Notes: generated from the letters alone by a model not told the origin. 64,000 bases of DNA from Alkalihalobacillus sp. TS-13 (GCF_019720915.1 NZ_JAHKSI010000002.1:310001-374000), one strand, 5' to 3'; positions 16,508 to 24,079 are shown, numbered from the stretch's first letter. Made by a program: numbers and translations.

Positions 16508-16859
16508 AGATCATAAGGACATTTCCATCTGGATCTTTGAAATTGAAGAAGGATACATCAGGATACCTCTCAATCTCGCGGACGATGATTCCTCCTTTTT
16601 CTTTCACGAAAGCATAAGCTTCATCGATATCATCGGTTTGAAGCATAAGATTCGCTTCAGTCCCAGGTTCATTGTTCCGATCATCATCGAGTAAAAAGCC
16701 TCCGTTCCCTAAATGGACATAGTGGACAGGACTATCCGGGTCCACTTGTGGTGTTTCTTTACCGAGTAATTCAGCATACCATCGAGCTGTTTTCTGCAAA
16801 TCTTTAACATGTACAAAGGTAGCTCCTACACGATTGATCGGGCTTTTTGTAATTTTCAT
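16476..16859 (-). CDS. VOC-superfamily (glyoxalase-like) protein
   Basis: A VOC-fold protein of 127 residues with paired beta-alpha-beta-beta-beta modules: INRVGATFVHVKDLQKTARW at the start and FFNFKDPDGNVLMICEEH at the end, the usual E/H metal-ligand positions of dioxygenase- or glyoxalase-like members. The ATG at 16859 is preceded by AGGAGGGA. It lies 16 bases after the sigma-factor gene and overlaps the second VOC gene, so the three form an operon. Substrate unknown. Confidence 0.83.
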   Translation of the reverse strand: MKITKSPINRVGATFVHVKDLQKTARWYAELLGKETPQVDPDSPVHYVHLGNGGFLLDDDRNNEPGTEANLMLQTDDIDEAYAFVKEKGGIIVREIERYPDVSFFNFKDPDGNVLMICEEHYQGDRS

Positions 16860-16875
16860 CTCTTCCCTCCTAAAA

Positions 16876-17811
16876 TCATTCCCAATTGACTGGGGGTTTG
16901 TTTCGTTGAAGTGGAATCTCGAGTGTATTTGCAATGGTAGTCAATAGTTCACGACAGAAAAAATAACTTTTATGGCGGACAATTTTTTCATCCGCTACAT
17001 CTTGAAATTGTACATCATGCAACTGAAGGCCAGGTTCTGTTTCTGCAAGGACAATAATGACTTCTTTTCCCCACAGTTTTTTCCGATACGCCTTCTTCCC
17101 CATAATCCCTGCTTGCATCGATCCTTTTTCGACATCGCCTTTCGAGAATTCTTGAAAACCTGGTGAAACCTCCATATGGATGGTATCACTAGTCAAATGG
17201 AGCATTTGCTCTACATCACGCCTATTGAATGCATCCAAATACGCATCGACCACTTCCGAGTGTCGTGATGTTTCCTCTGGTGTATCGTGCACTTTTTCGT
17301 ATACACCGATCGTTTGCAGCTTTTTACGAGCTCGGTATACGATTCCGTAGATTGCCCCTTCTGTCGAGTGGACCATATTCGCAATTTCTGCAGCCTTGAA
17401 TTGGAATACATCCATCAACAGCAACGTTGTCACTTGTTTCGGTGTAAGATGATAGACAAGCACCTCTAATGCTTCCCGAATGTTGAATGCTTGAGAAGCT
17501 TGTTGGTCCGGCTCACTTTTGTCTGATTCATCTTCAACAGCTAGTTTCCGTTTTCTGCATTCATCAATCCAGCGATTTGTTGCGATTCGAAAAAGGTACG
17601 CTTTCGCATTGAGCGGTTGCCAGATTTGGGGGAGCATAGCAAAAGCTTTTAACAACGTTTCCTGGAACAGATCTTCTCCTTCCCAGGGGGAACCTGTGAC
17701 ATAGCGGCAATAATTCCATAAGTCCTGCTTGTATGGTTCGATTTCTTCTTCAAATTGCCTATGTAGGGATCTGGTATCCTCCACAATGTTTTTCATCGTA
17801 TCCGTTAGCAT
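16876..17811 (-). CDS. ECF-type sigma factor with SnoaL-like C-terminal domain
   Basis: Sigma-70 family factor of 311 residues. Region 2 is seen as LWNYCRYVTGSPWEGEDLFQ with ETLLKAF and FRIATNRWIDECRKRK, and region 4 as YHLTPKQVTTLLLMDVFQFK followed by AAEIANMVHSTEGAIYGIVYRARKKL. The last 120 residues (from VVDAYLDAFNRRDVEQML) form a SnoaL/NTF2-like domain, as in ECF41- and ECF56-type factors, in which the extension replaces a separate anti-sigma factor. Downstream VOC genes are probable members of its regulon. A pair TTACG-N7-CGTAA at 17869-17885 upstream may be part of its control. Confidence 0.88.
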   Translation of the reverse strand: MLTDTMKNIVEDTRSLHRQFEEEIEPYKQDLWNYCRYVTGSPWEGEDLFQETLLKAFAMLPQIWQPLNAKAYLFRIATNRWIDECRKRKLAVEDESDKSEPDQQASQAFNIREALEVLVYHLTPKQVTTLLLMDVFQFKAAEIANMVHSTEGAIYGIVYRARKKLQTIGVYEKVHDTPEETSRHSEVVDAYLDAFNRRDVEQMLHLTSDTIHMEVSPGFQEFSKGDVEKGSMQAGIMGKKAYRKKLWGKEVIIVLAETEPGLQLHDVQFQDVADEKIVRHKSYFFCRELLTTIANTLEIPLQRNKPPVNWE

Positions 17812-17890
17812 AATTAAATGACCTCCTTTTCCCTCCTCACTTGTATAACGTAATAGGGCGAGAAAACCTTACGTACTTTGCGTAATTTTT

Positions 17891-18436
17891 TTATTTTATT
17901 TTCTCTTTCATCCAAAAAACTTCCTTAGTATTTTGTAGTGTAATGGTGGCGTGAGGACTCCAGAAATTCCCTAATGTATTGTGGGTATGGTCGATGATTT
18001 GTTTTGCTGTCAAATGGTCATTATCCATTGTCGTATGGGCGTCCATTATCAACGTGACATCGTAATGCACATCAAATGCCCCCCGACAAGAAGAATCCAC
18101 GCAATAATCCGTTTGTGCCCCACAAATATAAAGGTGTCCAGTTCCTAACTTATCAAGAACTTCTTTCAGATTTGTATCTGCAAACGAATTCGGGAGCGTT
18201 TTATTCACGATGGTTTCCGTTTCTAAAGGCTTTTCCAATAATGAATGTAACTCCCAGCCAGGTTCCCCGCGCTTCAAGGGTCCAGCTGGATCTTCATGTT
18301 GAACGTAGATGACAGGTACATCGTTGGCGCGAGCATTCCGGATCAAACTTGATATTCGGTTGATCACCTCTTCTTTTTCGTAGGCATTCTCCATGACAGC
18401 ATTTTGGACATCAATGACAAGCAACGCTTCGTTCAT
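17891..18436 (-). CDS. Isochorismatase-family cysteine hydrolase
   Basis: A 181-residue member of the isochorismatase-like fold that includes nicotinamidases and N-carbamoyl amidases. The catalytic triad is visible: Asp in LLVIDVQNAV (about residue 9), Lys in IVNKTLPNSF (about 79) and Cys in GAQTDYCVDSSCRGA (about 113), preceded by the cis-peptide GA. The ribosome site GAAGGAGG precedes the ATG. It lies 79 bases downstream from the sigma gene's start on the same strand, without evident linkage. Substrate unknown. Confidence 0.88.
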   Translation of the reverse strand: MNEALLVIDVQNAVMENAYEKEEVINRISSLIRNARANDVPVIYVQHEDPAGPLKRGEPGWELHSLLEKPLETETIVNKTLPNSFADTNLKEVLDKLGTGHLYICGAQTDYCVDSSCRGAFDVHYDVTLIMDAHTTMDNDHLTAKQIIDHTHNTLGNFWSPHATITLQNTKEVFWMKEKIK

Positions 18437-18546
18437 TTTTTTCCTCCTTCATTTAACAGAACTTTTGTTCGTATTTTGAGTCATTTACATATTTCGCTAA
18501 TTAAGTTGAAAATTCCTGCAACTTATTTTCAAGTCATGCGTCTATA

Positions 18547-18656
18547 TAGGTAGGAGGTTCCTTTGAACTTTAAAAAAGCTTCAGGTTCCCCCTGACAAAT
18601 TATCCTACCTCCCCTTTGAAATGGACTGGCTCCCGTTGAGCTGGTCCATATTTTTT
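18547..18656 (+). ncRNA. Candidate structured small RNA with C-rich loops and its own terminator
   Basis: No gene fits here, yet the plus strand folds well. An eight-base perfect stem AGGTAGGA (18548-18555)/TCCTACCT (18603-18610) encloses two hairpins, GTTC-CTTT-GAAC (18557-18568) and TCAGG-TTCCC-CCTGA (18581-18595). It is followed by CCCCTTTGAA and a ten-base terminator stem ATGGACTGGC/GCTGGTCCAT (18621-18649, two G-U pairs) with TTTTTT. C-rich single-stranded TTCCC and CCTCCCC are of the kind used by Firmicute sRNAs such as RsaE/RoxS to occlude ribosome sites. No clear promoter was found, and no gene follows on this strand for 700 bases. Confidence 0.5.
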
Positions 18657-18690
18657 CGAATATCTTTAATTCGAGAAAACTGTCCCATTT

Positions 18691-18874
18691 TTAGCGGACA
18701 CCACGGTCCTTATTTGTGAAAAAAAGAGCTGTAAAAAAAATTAGCGGACACCACGGCCACTATTTGTTCAAAATGCTGCTTATATTCAAGGATATAAGGT
18801 GAATAAGGTCTCTGGTGTCCGCTACATTATAAAAACATAGGATTTCCTATGAAATAACGTCTCTGGTGTCCGCA
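18691..18874. repeat. Four-unit inverted cluster of GCGGACACCA repeats, cluster A
   Basis: Two units TTAGCGGACACCACGG (18691, 18741) ending in TATTTGT point right, and two complementary units AATAAGG/CGTCTCTGGTGTCCGC (18801, 18852) point left. Spacing is about 50 bp. Clusters B (34290) and C (56507) have the same two-plus-two arrangement and overall length. Confidence 0.85.
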
Positions 18875-18923
18875 AAAGTATAATCTCATGAGTTTTTGGT
18901 ATATCCATATTAGTGGAAAATGA

Positions 18924-18955
18924 GAAAGAGCTCCGGGTCACCAGAGCTCTCTTTT
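18924..18955 (-). terminator. Terminator after the 84-residue hypothetical gene
   Basis: Arms AAGAGCTC/GAGCTCTC with loop CGGGTCACCA; on the minus strand the stem is followed by TTTCTCATTTT. It could also act on the plus strand (CTCTTTTG). Confidence 0.7.
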
Positions 18956-18969
18956 GATCGTGCAGTGTT

Positions 18970-19224
18970 TCATTTTACTTTCAGCGTCTTTTGGACGCGT
19001 TTGTTCTTTACAATGAGCTGATAGGCCTTCCCTACTTTTTCTTCTACATAATCCAGTGAGACACATTTACTAGGGTCTGCAAACATTCCGACCGCCCTGG
19101 ACAAATGATCCACAGCGTTTTTCAGGTCTTTCTCGTTTCTTTGCGTTTTGTTCAAATGAATATCGTCCATCACATGAAAGGCCATAGCTTGAATGTCACG
19201 TAATCGTGCTTCTTCACTCTTCAA
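18970..19224 (-). CDS. Hypothetical small alpha-helical protein
   Basis: 84 residues, charged and predicted helical, with no signal peptide and no family I recognise. The start is a TTG at 19224, supported by GGGAGGG eight bases upstream. A single cysteine and a lysine-rich C-terminus (KNKRVQKTLKVK) are the only notable features. Confidence 0.65.
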   Translation of the reverse strand: MKSEEARLRDIQAMAFHVMDDIHLNKTQRNEKDLKNAVDHLSRAVGMFADPSKCVSLDYVEEKVGKAYQLIVKNKRVQKTLKVK

Positions 19225-19375
19225 TGCGTTCCCTCCCAGCTAGTACTTTTGCATAATCTAACTTATGGGAAAAGTGAAGGGAACATGAGTGTTTTTTAGC
19301 TTGAATGGTCGATTATCACAGTTCTTTCTTTCTGGGCATACGATACCGAAGAAAATTCGGAGGTGTGTTCTTGAA

Positions 19376-19801
19376 ATGCAGATGTATCGACAACCAGTGG
19401 AGTCAACAAGTCTGATTGAAGATTTACGTAAGGCGATCAATGGAGAGTATAGTGCGATACAATGTTATGAGAAATTAGCTAAAAATGCGCCAACTAAAGC
19501 TGAAAGAGAACAAATCCTTGAAATCCGGCAAGATGAAATCAACCACTTCCAAACGTTCTCGCATATCTATGTTAGCTTGACAGGTCAGCAACCCAAACCT
19601 GAAATTACGGAAGAATGCCCTGATGATTACAGAAAAGGTGTCCGTGCTTCCTTTGTCGACGAACAAGAGACTACAGACTTCTACTTGGACATCGCTGATA
19701 AAGCTTGCACGCCATACATCAGACATGTTTTCAAACGCGCTTCAGTTGATGAACAAAACCACGCTGTCTGGTTCCTCTCCTTCCTCACGCTAAGGGGATG
19801 A
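19376..19801 (+). CDS. Ferritin-like/rubrerythrin-type protein
   Basis: A four-helix protein of 141 residues resembling B. subtilis YhjR. Di-iron ligand motifs are visible: INGEYSAIQCYEKL (Glu about residue 24), EIRQDEINHFQTF (ExxH about 55-58), FVDEQETTDFY and SVDEQNHAVWF (second E/ExxH pair). This suggests a peroxide- or oxygen-reactive di-iron centre. The ATG at 19376 follows CGGAGGT at a somewhat long spacing of 11 bases; a TTG at 19371 is better spaced but out of frame. A GTGCCAGGCAC array begins 11 bases after the stop. Confidence 0.82.
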   Translation: MQMYRQPVESTSLIEDLRKAINGEYSAIQCYEKLAKNAPTKAEREQILEIRQDEINHFQTFSHIYVSLTGQQPKPEITEECPDDYRKGVRASFVDEQETTDFYLDIADKACTPYIRHVFKRASVDEQNHAVWFLSFLTLRG

Positions 19802-19811
19802 TCAATGGATC

Positions 19812-19920
19812 GGTGCCAGGCACGAAAATTTCACCCTACAGCCTCAAGGACTCTGAGATGGTGCCTGGCACGCTCACGGAAGCCTTGGGGGTGTTGAGGT
19901 TTCAAATGGTGCCTGGCACG
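19812..19920. repeat. Three-unit array of GGTGCCAGGCAC repeats
   Basis: Units at 19812 (GGTGCCAGGCAC), 19860 and 19909 (both GGTGCCTGGCAC) repeat at 48 and 49 bp. The second and third are in the complementary form, so orientation within an array is not fixed. The array lies between two plus-strand genes. Confidence 0.85.
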
Positions 19921-20004
19921 TATAGTAAGCACCGTTGTATAGTATACTGTTGGTGATAATAAACTAGTGACTAGATGTATTAAGGTTTCAAAAGGGGGAG
20001 AATC

Positions 20005-20508
20005 GTGTTTGAATTGCGGACTGAACGTTTGAAATTGCGGCCATTGAAAAAAGGCGATCTCTCGAATTTGATGAAAATATTTTCGGATCCGATTGCGATG
20101 AAGCATTATCCATCTACAAAAACGGAGCAGCAAGCTGAAGAGTGGATCGAATGGACCCACAATAACTACAATGCCTATAATGTTGGCTTATGGGCAGTGG
20201 AATTGTTGGAAACTGGTGAATTTGCAGGACAATGCGGTATCGTCCCCCAGAAAATCAATAGTGAAGTTATGATGGAAATTGGTTATTTGTTCATCCGGGA
20301 ACATTGGGGCAAAGGTTATGCAACAGAAGCTGCTCTGGCTTGTCTCAACTATGGATTCGAAAAATGCAGATACCCTAAACTCATATCGCTGATTGCTCCT
20401 GAAAACAGCCCCTCATCAGCTGTTGCGAAAAGGATCGGGATGCGGAAAGAAACCCAAATTCATAAATGGGACCGCTCTATTGATGTGTACGCCATCAATT
20501 CAGATTGA
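20005..20508 (+). CDS. GNAT acetyltransferase
   Basis: RimJ/RimL-type N-acetyltransferase of 167 residues. It begins FELRTERLKLRPL, the usual first strand, and has the acetyl-CoA loop REHWGKGYATEA after IGYLF, then LISLIAPENSPSSAVAKRIGM. The GTG start at 20005 is supported by GGGGGAGAATC. It is monocistronic; a phased repeat array and a terminator follow. Confidence 0.87.
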   Translation: MFELRTERLKLRPLKKGDLSNLMKIFSDPIAMKHYPSTKTEQQAEEWIEWTHNNYNAYNVGLWAVELLETGEFAGQCGIVPQKINSEVMMEIGYLFIREHWGKGYATEAALACLNYGFEKCRYPKLISLIAPENSPSSAVAKRIGMRKETQIHKWDRSIDVYAINSD

Positions 20509-20559
20509 TTGGTTCCATCCTTCATTTTAGGTGGTACCCGATTGTTTCTGAAAATCGAG

Positions 20560-20700
20560 TTTGTCCAGATAATACTGAGTTTTGACCAGTTAATTTTGAA
20601 ATATGTCCAGATAATCCAGAGTTTTGTCCAAAAAATCCAGAGTTTTGTCCAAAAAATCCAGAGTTTTGTCCAGTATTTCTGTAATTTTGTCCAAATAATC
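20560..20700. repeat. Seven-unit array with exact 21-bp period
   Basis: The core TGTCCA (once TGACCA) recurs at 20562, 20583, 20604, 20625, 20646, 20667 and 20688. Typical unit: TTTTGTCCAAAAAATCCAGAG. It lies between convergent genes. On the other strand the core reads GGACAAAA, which links it to the ACAAAA arrays at 41729 and 51310. A 96-codon open frame across it on the minus strand is an artefact of the 21-bp period. Confidence 0.9.
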
Positions 20701-20729
20701 AACCATCCGCTTCCGGATGGTTGATTAAT
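20697..20729. terminator. Bidirectional terminator between convergent genes
   Basis: Perfect 13-base arms AATCAACCATCCG/CGGATGGTTGATT with loop CTTC; A/T-rich on both sides. Confidence 0.85.
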
Positions 20730-20730
20730 T

Positions 20731-21120
20731 CTATCGTTTAAGCCAATCACCGCATTCGATCACTTTTTTACACAGAGAAGGATTATGATCGACTGTGTAG
20801 ATGATCACATCTACTGGTACATCTTCCGTCACAACCGGGTAAGTTTGACGTTCATACAGGTTTTCATCGCCGGGACCTTTATATCCTTCAAGGTAATCCA
20901 GTTTCTTAAGACCATCAGCATCGACATCATATATCTCTCCGAAAACTCTTCCGGAATCCACAAGAGTCAGTGCCGGATAACCGAAGCCTGTGTCAAACAG
21001 TGTCCCCTGAACCCAGGCATATTCCGACATACACTTTGCATTTCCCAGCACATGAGCATTACATTCATTTTTCCGGAGTGTTCCATACACAAACACTAAA
21101 TGGCCTCTCTCTGTGTTCAT
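20731..21120 (-). CDS. Gamma-glutamylcyclotransferase-like (GGCT/AIG2) protein
   Basis: A 129-residue member of the GGCT fold, which converts gamma-glutamyl amides to 5-oxoproline plus amine or amino acid. The substrate-binding motif VFVYGTLRKNE opens the domain, and DYLEGYKG carries the catalytic glutamate. Start at the ATG at 21120, with GAGGT seven bases upstream; the longer in-frame reading overlaps another gene. It lies ten bases after a 50-residue gene on the same strand. If it releases 5-oxoproline, the pxpABC operon elsewhere in the window would recycle it, but no direct link is seen. Confidence 0.85.
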   Translation of the reverse strand: MNTERGHLVFVYGTLRKNECNAHVLGNAKCMSEYAWVQGTLFDTGFGYPALTLVDSGRVFGEIYDVDADGLKKLDYLEGYKGPGDENLYERQTYPVVTEDVPVDVIIYTVDHNPSLCKKVIECGDWLKR

Positions 21121-21130
21121 ATGTCTACCT

Positions 21131-21283
21131 CTATTTTCTGCGGATTCGATTTCGACCTCTCGTATATCGCATGAATTTCTCATACGTTTTTCTGTGAAAA
21201 GCTTCAATTTCCTTATCTGTCATGGCACGGATTACTTCCTGGTCACGGCTATGTCCTGGAGTTTCAGAGTTTCTTTTTACCAT
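21131..21283 (-). CDS. Small basic protein of 50 residues
   Basis: A short gene with an excellent ribosome site (TTTAAGGAGGAATTTGG before the ATG at 21283). The product starts MVKRNSETPGHSRDQEV and ends RYTRGRNRIRRK; it is highly charged, basic and without membrane segments. It precedes the GGCT-like gene by ten bases, so both are probably on one transcript. I do not recognise a family; small basic proteins of this kind in spore formers are often forespore products. Confidence 0.68.
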   Translation of the reverse strand: MVKRNSETPGHSRDQEVIRAMTDKEIEAFHRKTYEKFMRYTRGRNRIRRK

Positions 21284-21549
21284 CCAAATTCCTCCTTAAA
21301 GCTGTCCCCACCTACCTATGACCCTTCATTCCTTTATGTCTATTGCTGCTGTCTGACCGATGCCAGAATGATTTGTCCTCTCATTTTTTATAATGTTTAA
21401 TATGAAATTTTCTGCAATTATAGAACGAGAGCAGTGTGCTGTCAACGGGTCATCGTCCATACATTTGCACTTTAATTACATCTATGGAAGGATTACCCTT
21501 AAATACGAAGAAAGTTTATATTGAAAACTATTTTTGAGGAGGAATGTGT

Positions 21550-22350
21550 ATGAAAATGATGCGTCTTGGTCATGCTTCTTATTTGCTTACAAGTAGGTCT
21601 GGCAAAAAACATTTGATCGATCCTTTTTTAAGTGGGAACCCCGGGTGTCCGGAAGCGTACACAAAACCTGAATTTCTTAAAACAATCGATACGGTCTACC
21701 TTACACACGGCCACTTTGATCACACGGCAGGCCTGAAAGAATTGGTTGATGCCAATCCCGATGTTCTGATTGTTTGTCAGTATGAAATGGGGCTGATTCT
21801 ACTTCAAAGTGGTTATCAAAATGTGCACCTCCTGAATTATGGCGGGTCAGTTGAGTTTGATGATGTGAAAGTAAGCATGGTCCAAGCACTGCACACATCT
21901 TCCTTTAAGGAAACGGAGAACACTCCACTATATGCTGGACAGCCTGCGGGATATGTCTACGATTTCATGAATGACGTTACACTCTACCATTCTGGTGACA
22001 CAACCATGACGATGGATATGAAACTGATTCAGGAGGTCTACCAACCTGATCTGGCTATCCTTTCATCTTCAGGACAATTCGTCATGGGGCCAAGAGAAGC
22101 TGCTTATGTCACAAAAAATCTCCTAGACGTAAAATATGTCATCCCTAATCATCACTTTCCAACCAAAGAAACCTCTCCCAGACCAGAAGTTCTCGAAAAC
22201 ATGTTACAAAACTTCCCGGTGATCGAAACCATGATGGAAAAGGATCAAGAATTATTCGAACTATTACGAGATTACAAAAAGACAGAAGTCATTCTGCTGA
22301 ATTTTGGTGAAGAACGAGAATTTTCCGAGCAAAAAGTTTCCCATAAATGA
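21550..22350 (+). CDS. UPF0173 metal-dependent hydrolase (metallo-beta-lactamase fold)
   Basis: A 266-residue metallo-beta-lactamase-superfamily protein. Metal ligands are visible in LTHGHFDHTAG (HxHxDH, about residues 55-60), LHTSSFK, YHSGDTTM (Asp) and IPNHHFPT (last His). The N-terminus MRLGHASYLL is typical of UPF0173. The ATG at 21550 is chosen because GAGGAGG lies seven bases upstream; the ATG at 21544 is too close. The substrate is unknown. Confidence 0.88.
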   Translation: MKMMRLGHASYLLTSRSGKKHLIDPFLSGNPGCPEAYTKPEFLKTIDTVYLTHGHFDHTAGLKELVDANPDVLIVCQYEMGLILLQSGYQNVHLLNYGGSVEFDDVKVSMVQALHTSSFKETENTPLYAGQPAGYVYDFMNDVTLYHSGDTTMTMDMKLIQEVYQPDLAILSSSGQFVMGPREAAYVTKNLLDVKYVIPNHHFPTKETSPRPEVLENMLQNFPVIETMMEKDQELFELLRDYKKTEVILLNFGEEREFSEQKVSHK

Positions 22351-22354
22351 AGGT

Positions 22355-22384
22355 AAGCTGGTCCTGGACAGGATCAGCTTTTCT
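22355..22384 (+). terminator. Terminator of the UPF0173 gene
   Basis: Arms AAGCTGGTCC/GGATCAGCTT, then TTTTC, five bases after the stop. Confidence 0.82.
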
Positions 22385-22445
22385 AATGCCTGATTGTACC
22401 GTATACTCAAAGTAAGATATTGGAATTCAAGGAAGGGATCATCAA

Positions 22446-22814
22446 ATGAATAGGAAATTCATAGTGTCGTTATTCGCATTCGCCTGTGTAGCAGCTCTTC
22501 TATTGGTCAGCTGTCCAACAGCAGATGACTATCAGGAGTGGCTCGTAAGGAACAATATTTTGAATTGTGATTCTGAGAAATGTTTTACGTTGTCATCGGA
22601 GGTGACTTCAGCTGGTTATACGAAATCAAACATCAACCAAGTAGATGAAACCAGCTCAGCTATACATACAAGAGGGCTGTTCTTCATGACTGCCGAAACT
22701 TACATATATGAAAAAGACCGCACCATTAGAGTGATCGGCCTTTTAAACTTCATGATTCCATATGAAAATAAGCTTGATAATGGCATGGTCTATTCAATTG
22801 ATTTTTTAGATTAG
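22446..22814 (+). CDS. Hypothetical lipoprotein
   Basis: 122 residues. KFIVSLFAFACVAALLLVSC is a lipoprotein signal with lipobox LVSC at about residues 20-23. The mature protein has a CDSEKCF pair of cysteines six residues apart and is otherwise unrecognised. The ribosome site AAGGGATC is moderate. A repeat element begins immediately after the stop codon. Confidence 0.72.
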   Translation: MNRKFIVSLFAFACVAALLLVSCPTADDYQEWLVRNNILNCDSEKCFTLSSEVTSAGYTKSNINQVDETSSAIHTRGLFFMTAETYIYEKDRTIRVIGLLNFMIPYENKLDNGMVYSIDFLD

Positions 22815-22981
22815 GCTTTGTTAAATAATGCTGTTGATTTTCTTCAATTTACTCCCTTTCCGCGGGCGAACCAGGAGCTTCCTCGCTCACTTGCATGTTC
22901 GCTGCGGGATCTCCCCTGGCTCATTGTTCCCGCAGGAGTGTCGCAAATTTTGTAAAAATCAACAATGAAGATTAACAGAGC
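22815..22981. repeat. Medium copy of the GTTGATTTY element with complete ends
   Basis: Outer inverted repeats GCTTTGTTAA (22815)/TTAACAGAGC (22981) enclose inner ones GTTGATTTT/AAAAATCAAC. The body has CTCCCTTTCCGCGGGCGAAC, GGAGCTTCCTCGCTCA, GGGATCTCCCCTGGCTC and TTCCCGCAGGAGTGTCGC. This copy defines the probable true ends of the family, about 167 bp. It abuts the lipoprotein stop codon on one side and the stop of the DUF2164 gene on the other. Confidence 0.82.
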
Positions 22982-22986
22982 ATCAA

Positions 22987-23244
22987 TTAACGCTTATATA
23001 ACTCGATTGGTCGCTGAAGGGCGTCCATATCTTCTTCTATGTTCATCATTTTGTCTTGAAGAAGCTTCTTCGCATCACGTACGCCCTGGTTGTAAACATA
23101 GGGACCCGCTTCTTTCAAAAAGAAATCCAGCATGAGACCTGCTGCCAAATCCCCGATTTCTTCTCCTCGCTCATCGATGAAATACCCCTGGATATTCCTG
23201 ACCAGCTGTTCACGTTCTTCTTTTGGTATTTTCAATGTCATCAT
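22987..23244 (-). CDS. DUF2164 family protein
   Basis: An 85-residue cytoplasmic protein of DUF2164. Family positions are evident in KEEREQLVRNIQGYFIDERG, EIGDLAAGLMLDFFLKEAGP and VYNQGVRDAKKLL. Function unknown. The ATG pair overlaps the stop of the Sir2 gene by four bases (ATGA), so translation is coupled. Confidence 0.85.
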   Translation of the reverse strand: MMTLKIPKEEREQLVRNIQGYFIDERGEEIGDLAAGLMLDFFLKEAGPYVYNQGVRDAKKLLQDKMMNIEEDMDALQRPIELYKR

Positions 23245-23975
23245 GAAAAATCTCCACCCTTCCGTTTCTCATCAATAGCTTCGAGAATATCACCCGCTTT
23301 TCCTTCGAGCTGCAAGTCAAATTGTTCACTCAACAGCGTTGCCTCGTTATTGATGATTACTTTTTGGCCATTCGTCAAAAAAGGCAATTCATTCGCTGGT
23401 GAAACCTGCAAACTCGAGCCGATGACGATCAGCAGGTCTGATTCCTCAATGAGCCGAATCGCTTTCCCCCACACTTCTTGAGGAAGCATTTCACCAAACA
23501 AGATGATATCTGGCCGTAAATGCCCCCCACACTCTGAACAAGTATCCTGATTCAAAAAAGTCCCTTCATCAGAAGCTTGACCGCAATCCGAACAAAAAAT
23601 CGACCGTAACGACCCATGAAGTTCATGAACGCTTTTGTTGCCAGCTTCCTGATGAAAGCCATCGACATTTTGGGTGACGATTCCTTTTACAAAGCCTTGA
23701 TTCTCCCATTCAGCTAAAAAATGATGTCCTTTATGGGGATGACAGGTGTTCAAGTCTGTCAACCTTAAGCTATAAAAGCCATGGAACAGCTCGTACTCAT
23801 TTTCAAGTGCTTCAACAGTGGAGACGGTCATAGGATCGATTTTCTTCCACCAGCCTTCTCTGGAACGGAAATCCGGAATTCCGCTTTCCGTCGACATGCC
23901 GGCTCCTGTGAGAATCACCGTACTTCCCGATGCCTTCAACCAATCAGCAACAAGGGTAATTTTATGTAAATCCAT
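23241..23975 (-). CDS. NAD-dependent protein deacylase, Sir2 family
   Basis: Sirtuin of 244 residues that removes acyl groups from lysines using NAD. Motifs in order: ILTGAGMSTESGIPDFRS (NAD site), TQNVDGFH, the catalytic His in VHELHGSL, four zinc cysteines in CSDC...CSEC, RPDIILFGE, and GSSLQVSPANELP. It lies divergent to no gene and is coupled to the DUF2164 gene. The Ala/Tyr/Arg desuccinylase signature is not obvious, so deacetylase activity is the default. Confidence 0.92.
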   Translation of the reverse strand: MDLHKITLVADWLKASGSTVILTGAGMSTESGIPDFRSREGWWKKIDPMTVSTVEALENEYELFHGFYSLRLTDLNTCHPHKGHHFLAEWENQGFVKGIVTQNVDGFHQEAGNKSVHELHGSLRSIFCSDCGQASDEGTFLNQDTCSECGGHLRPDIILFGEMLPQEVWGKAIRLIEESDLLIVIGSSLQVSPANELPFLTNGQKVIINNEATLLSEQFDLQLEGKAGDILEAIDEKRKGGDFS

Positions 23976-24079
23976 GTCTTGGTCCCCCCATCCGCCTTGG
24001 AGATGGTTCTATTATAGCACCATGACGGTTGTGGGTGAATTAAGCTGAGCTTCGGGTGATCTGCCTCTTTTTATACACG

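Noticed and set aside
18547-18656. The structured RNA read as a riboswitch for a downstream gene
   Set aside because: No plus-strand gene starts within 700 bases after the terminator, and a repeat cluster plus a minus-strand gene intervene.
20460-20750. A 96-codon frame full of WTKLW repeats
   Set aside because: It is produced by the 21-bp repeat array, whose period is a multiple of three; it overlaps the end of an acetyltransferase gene and has no ribosome site.
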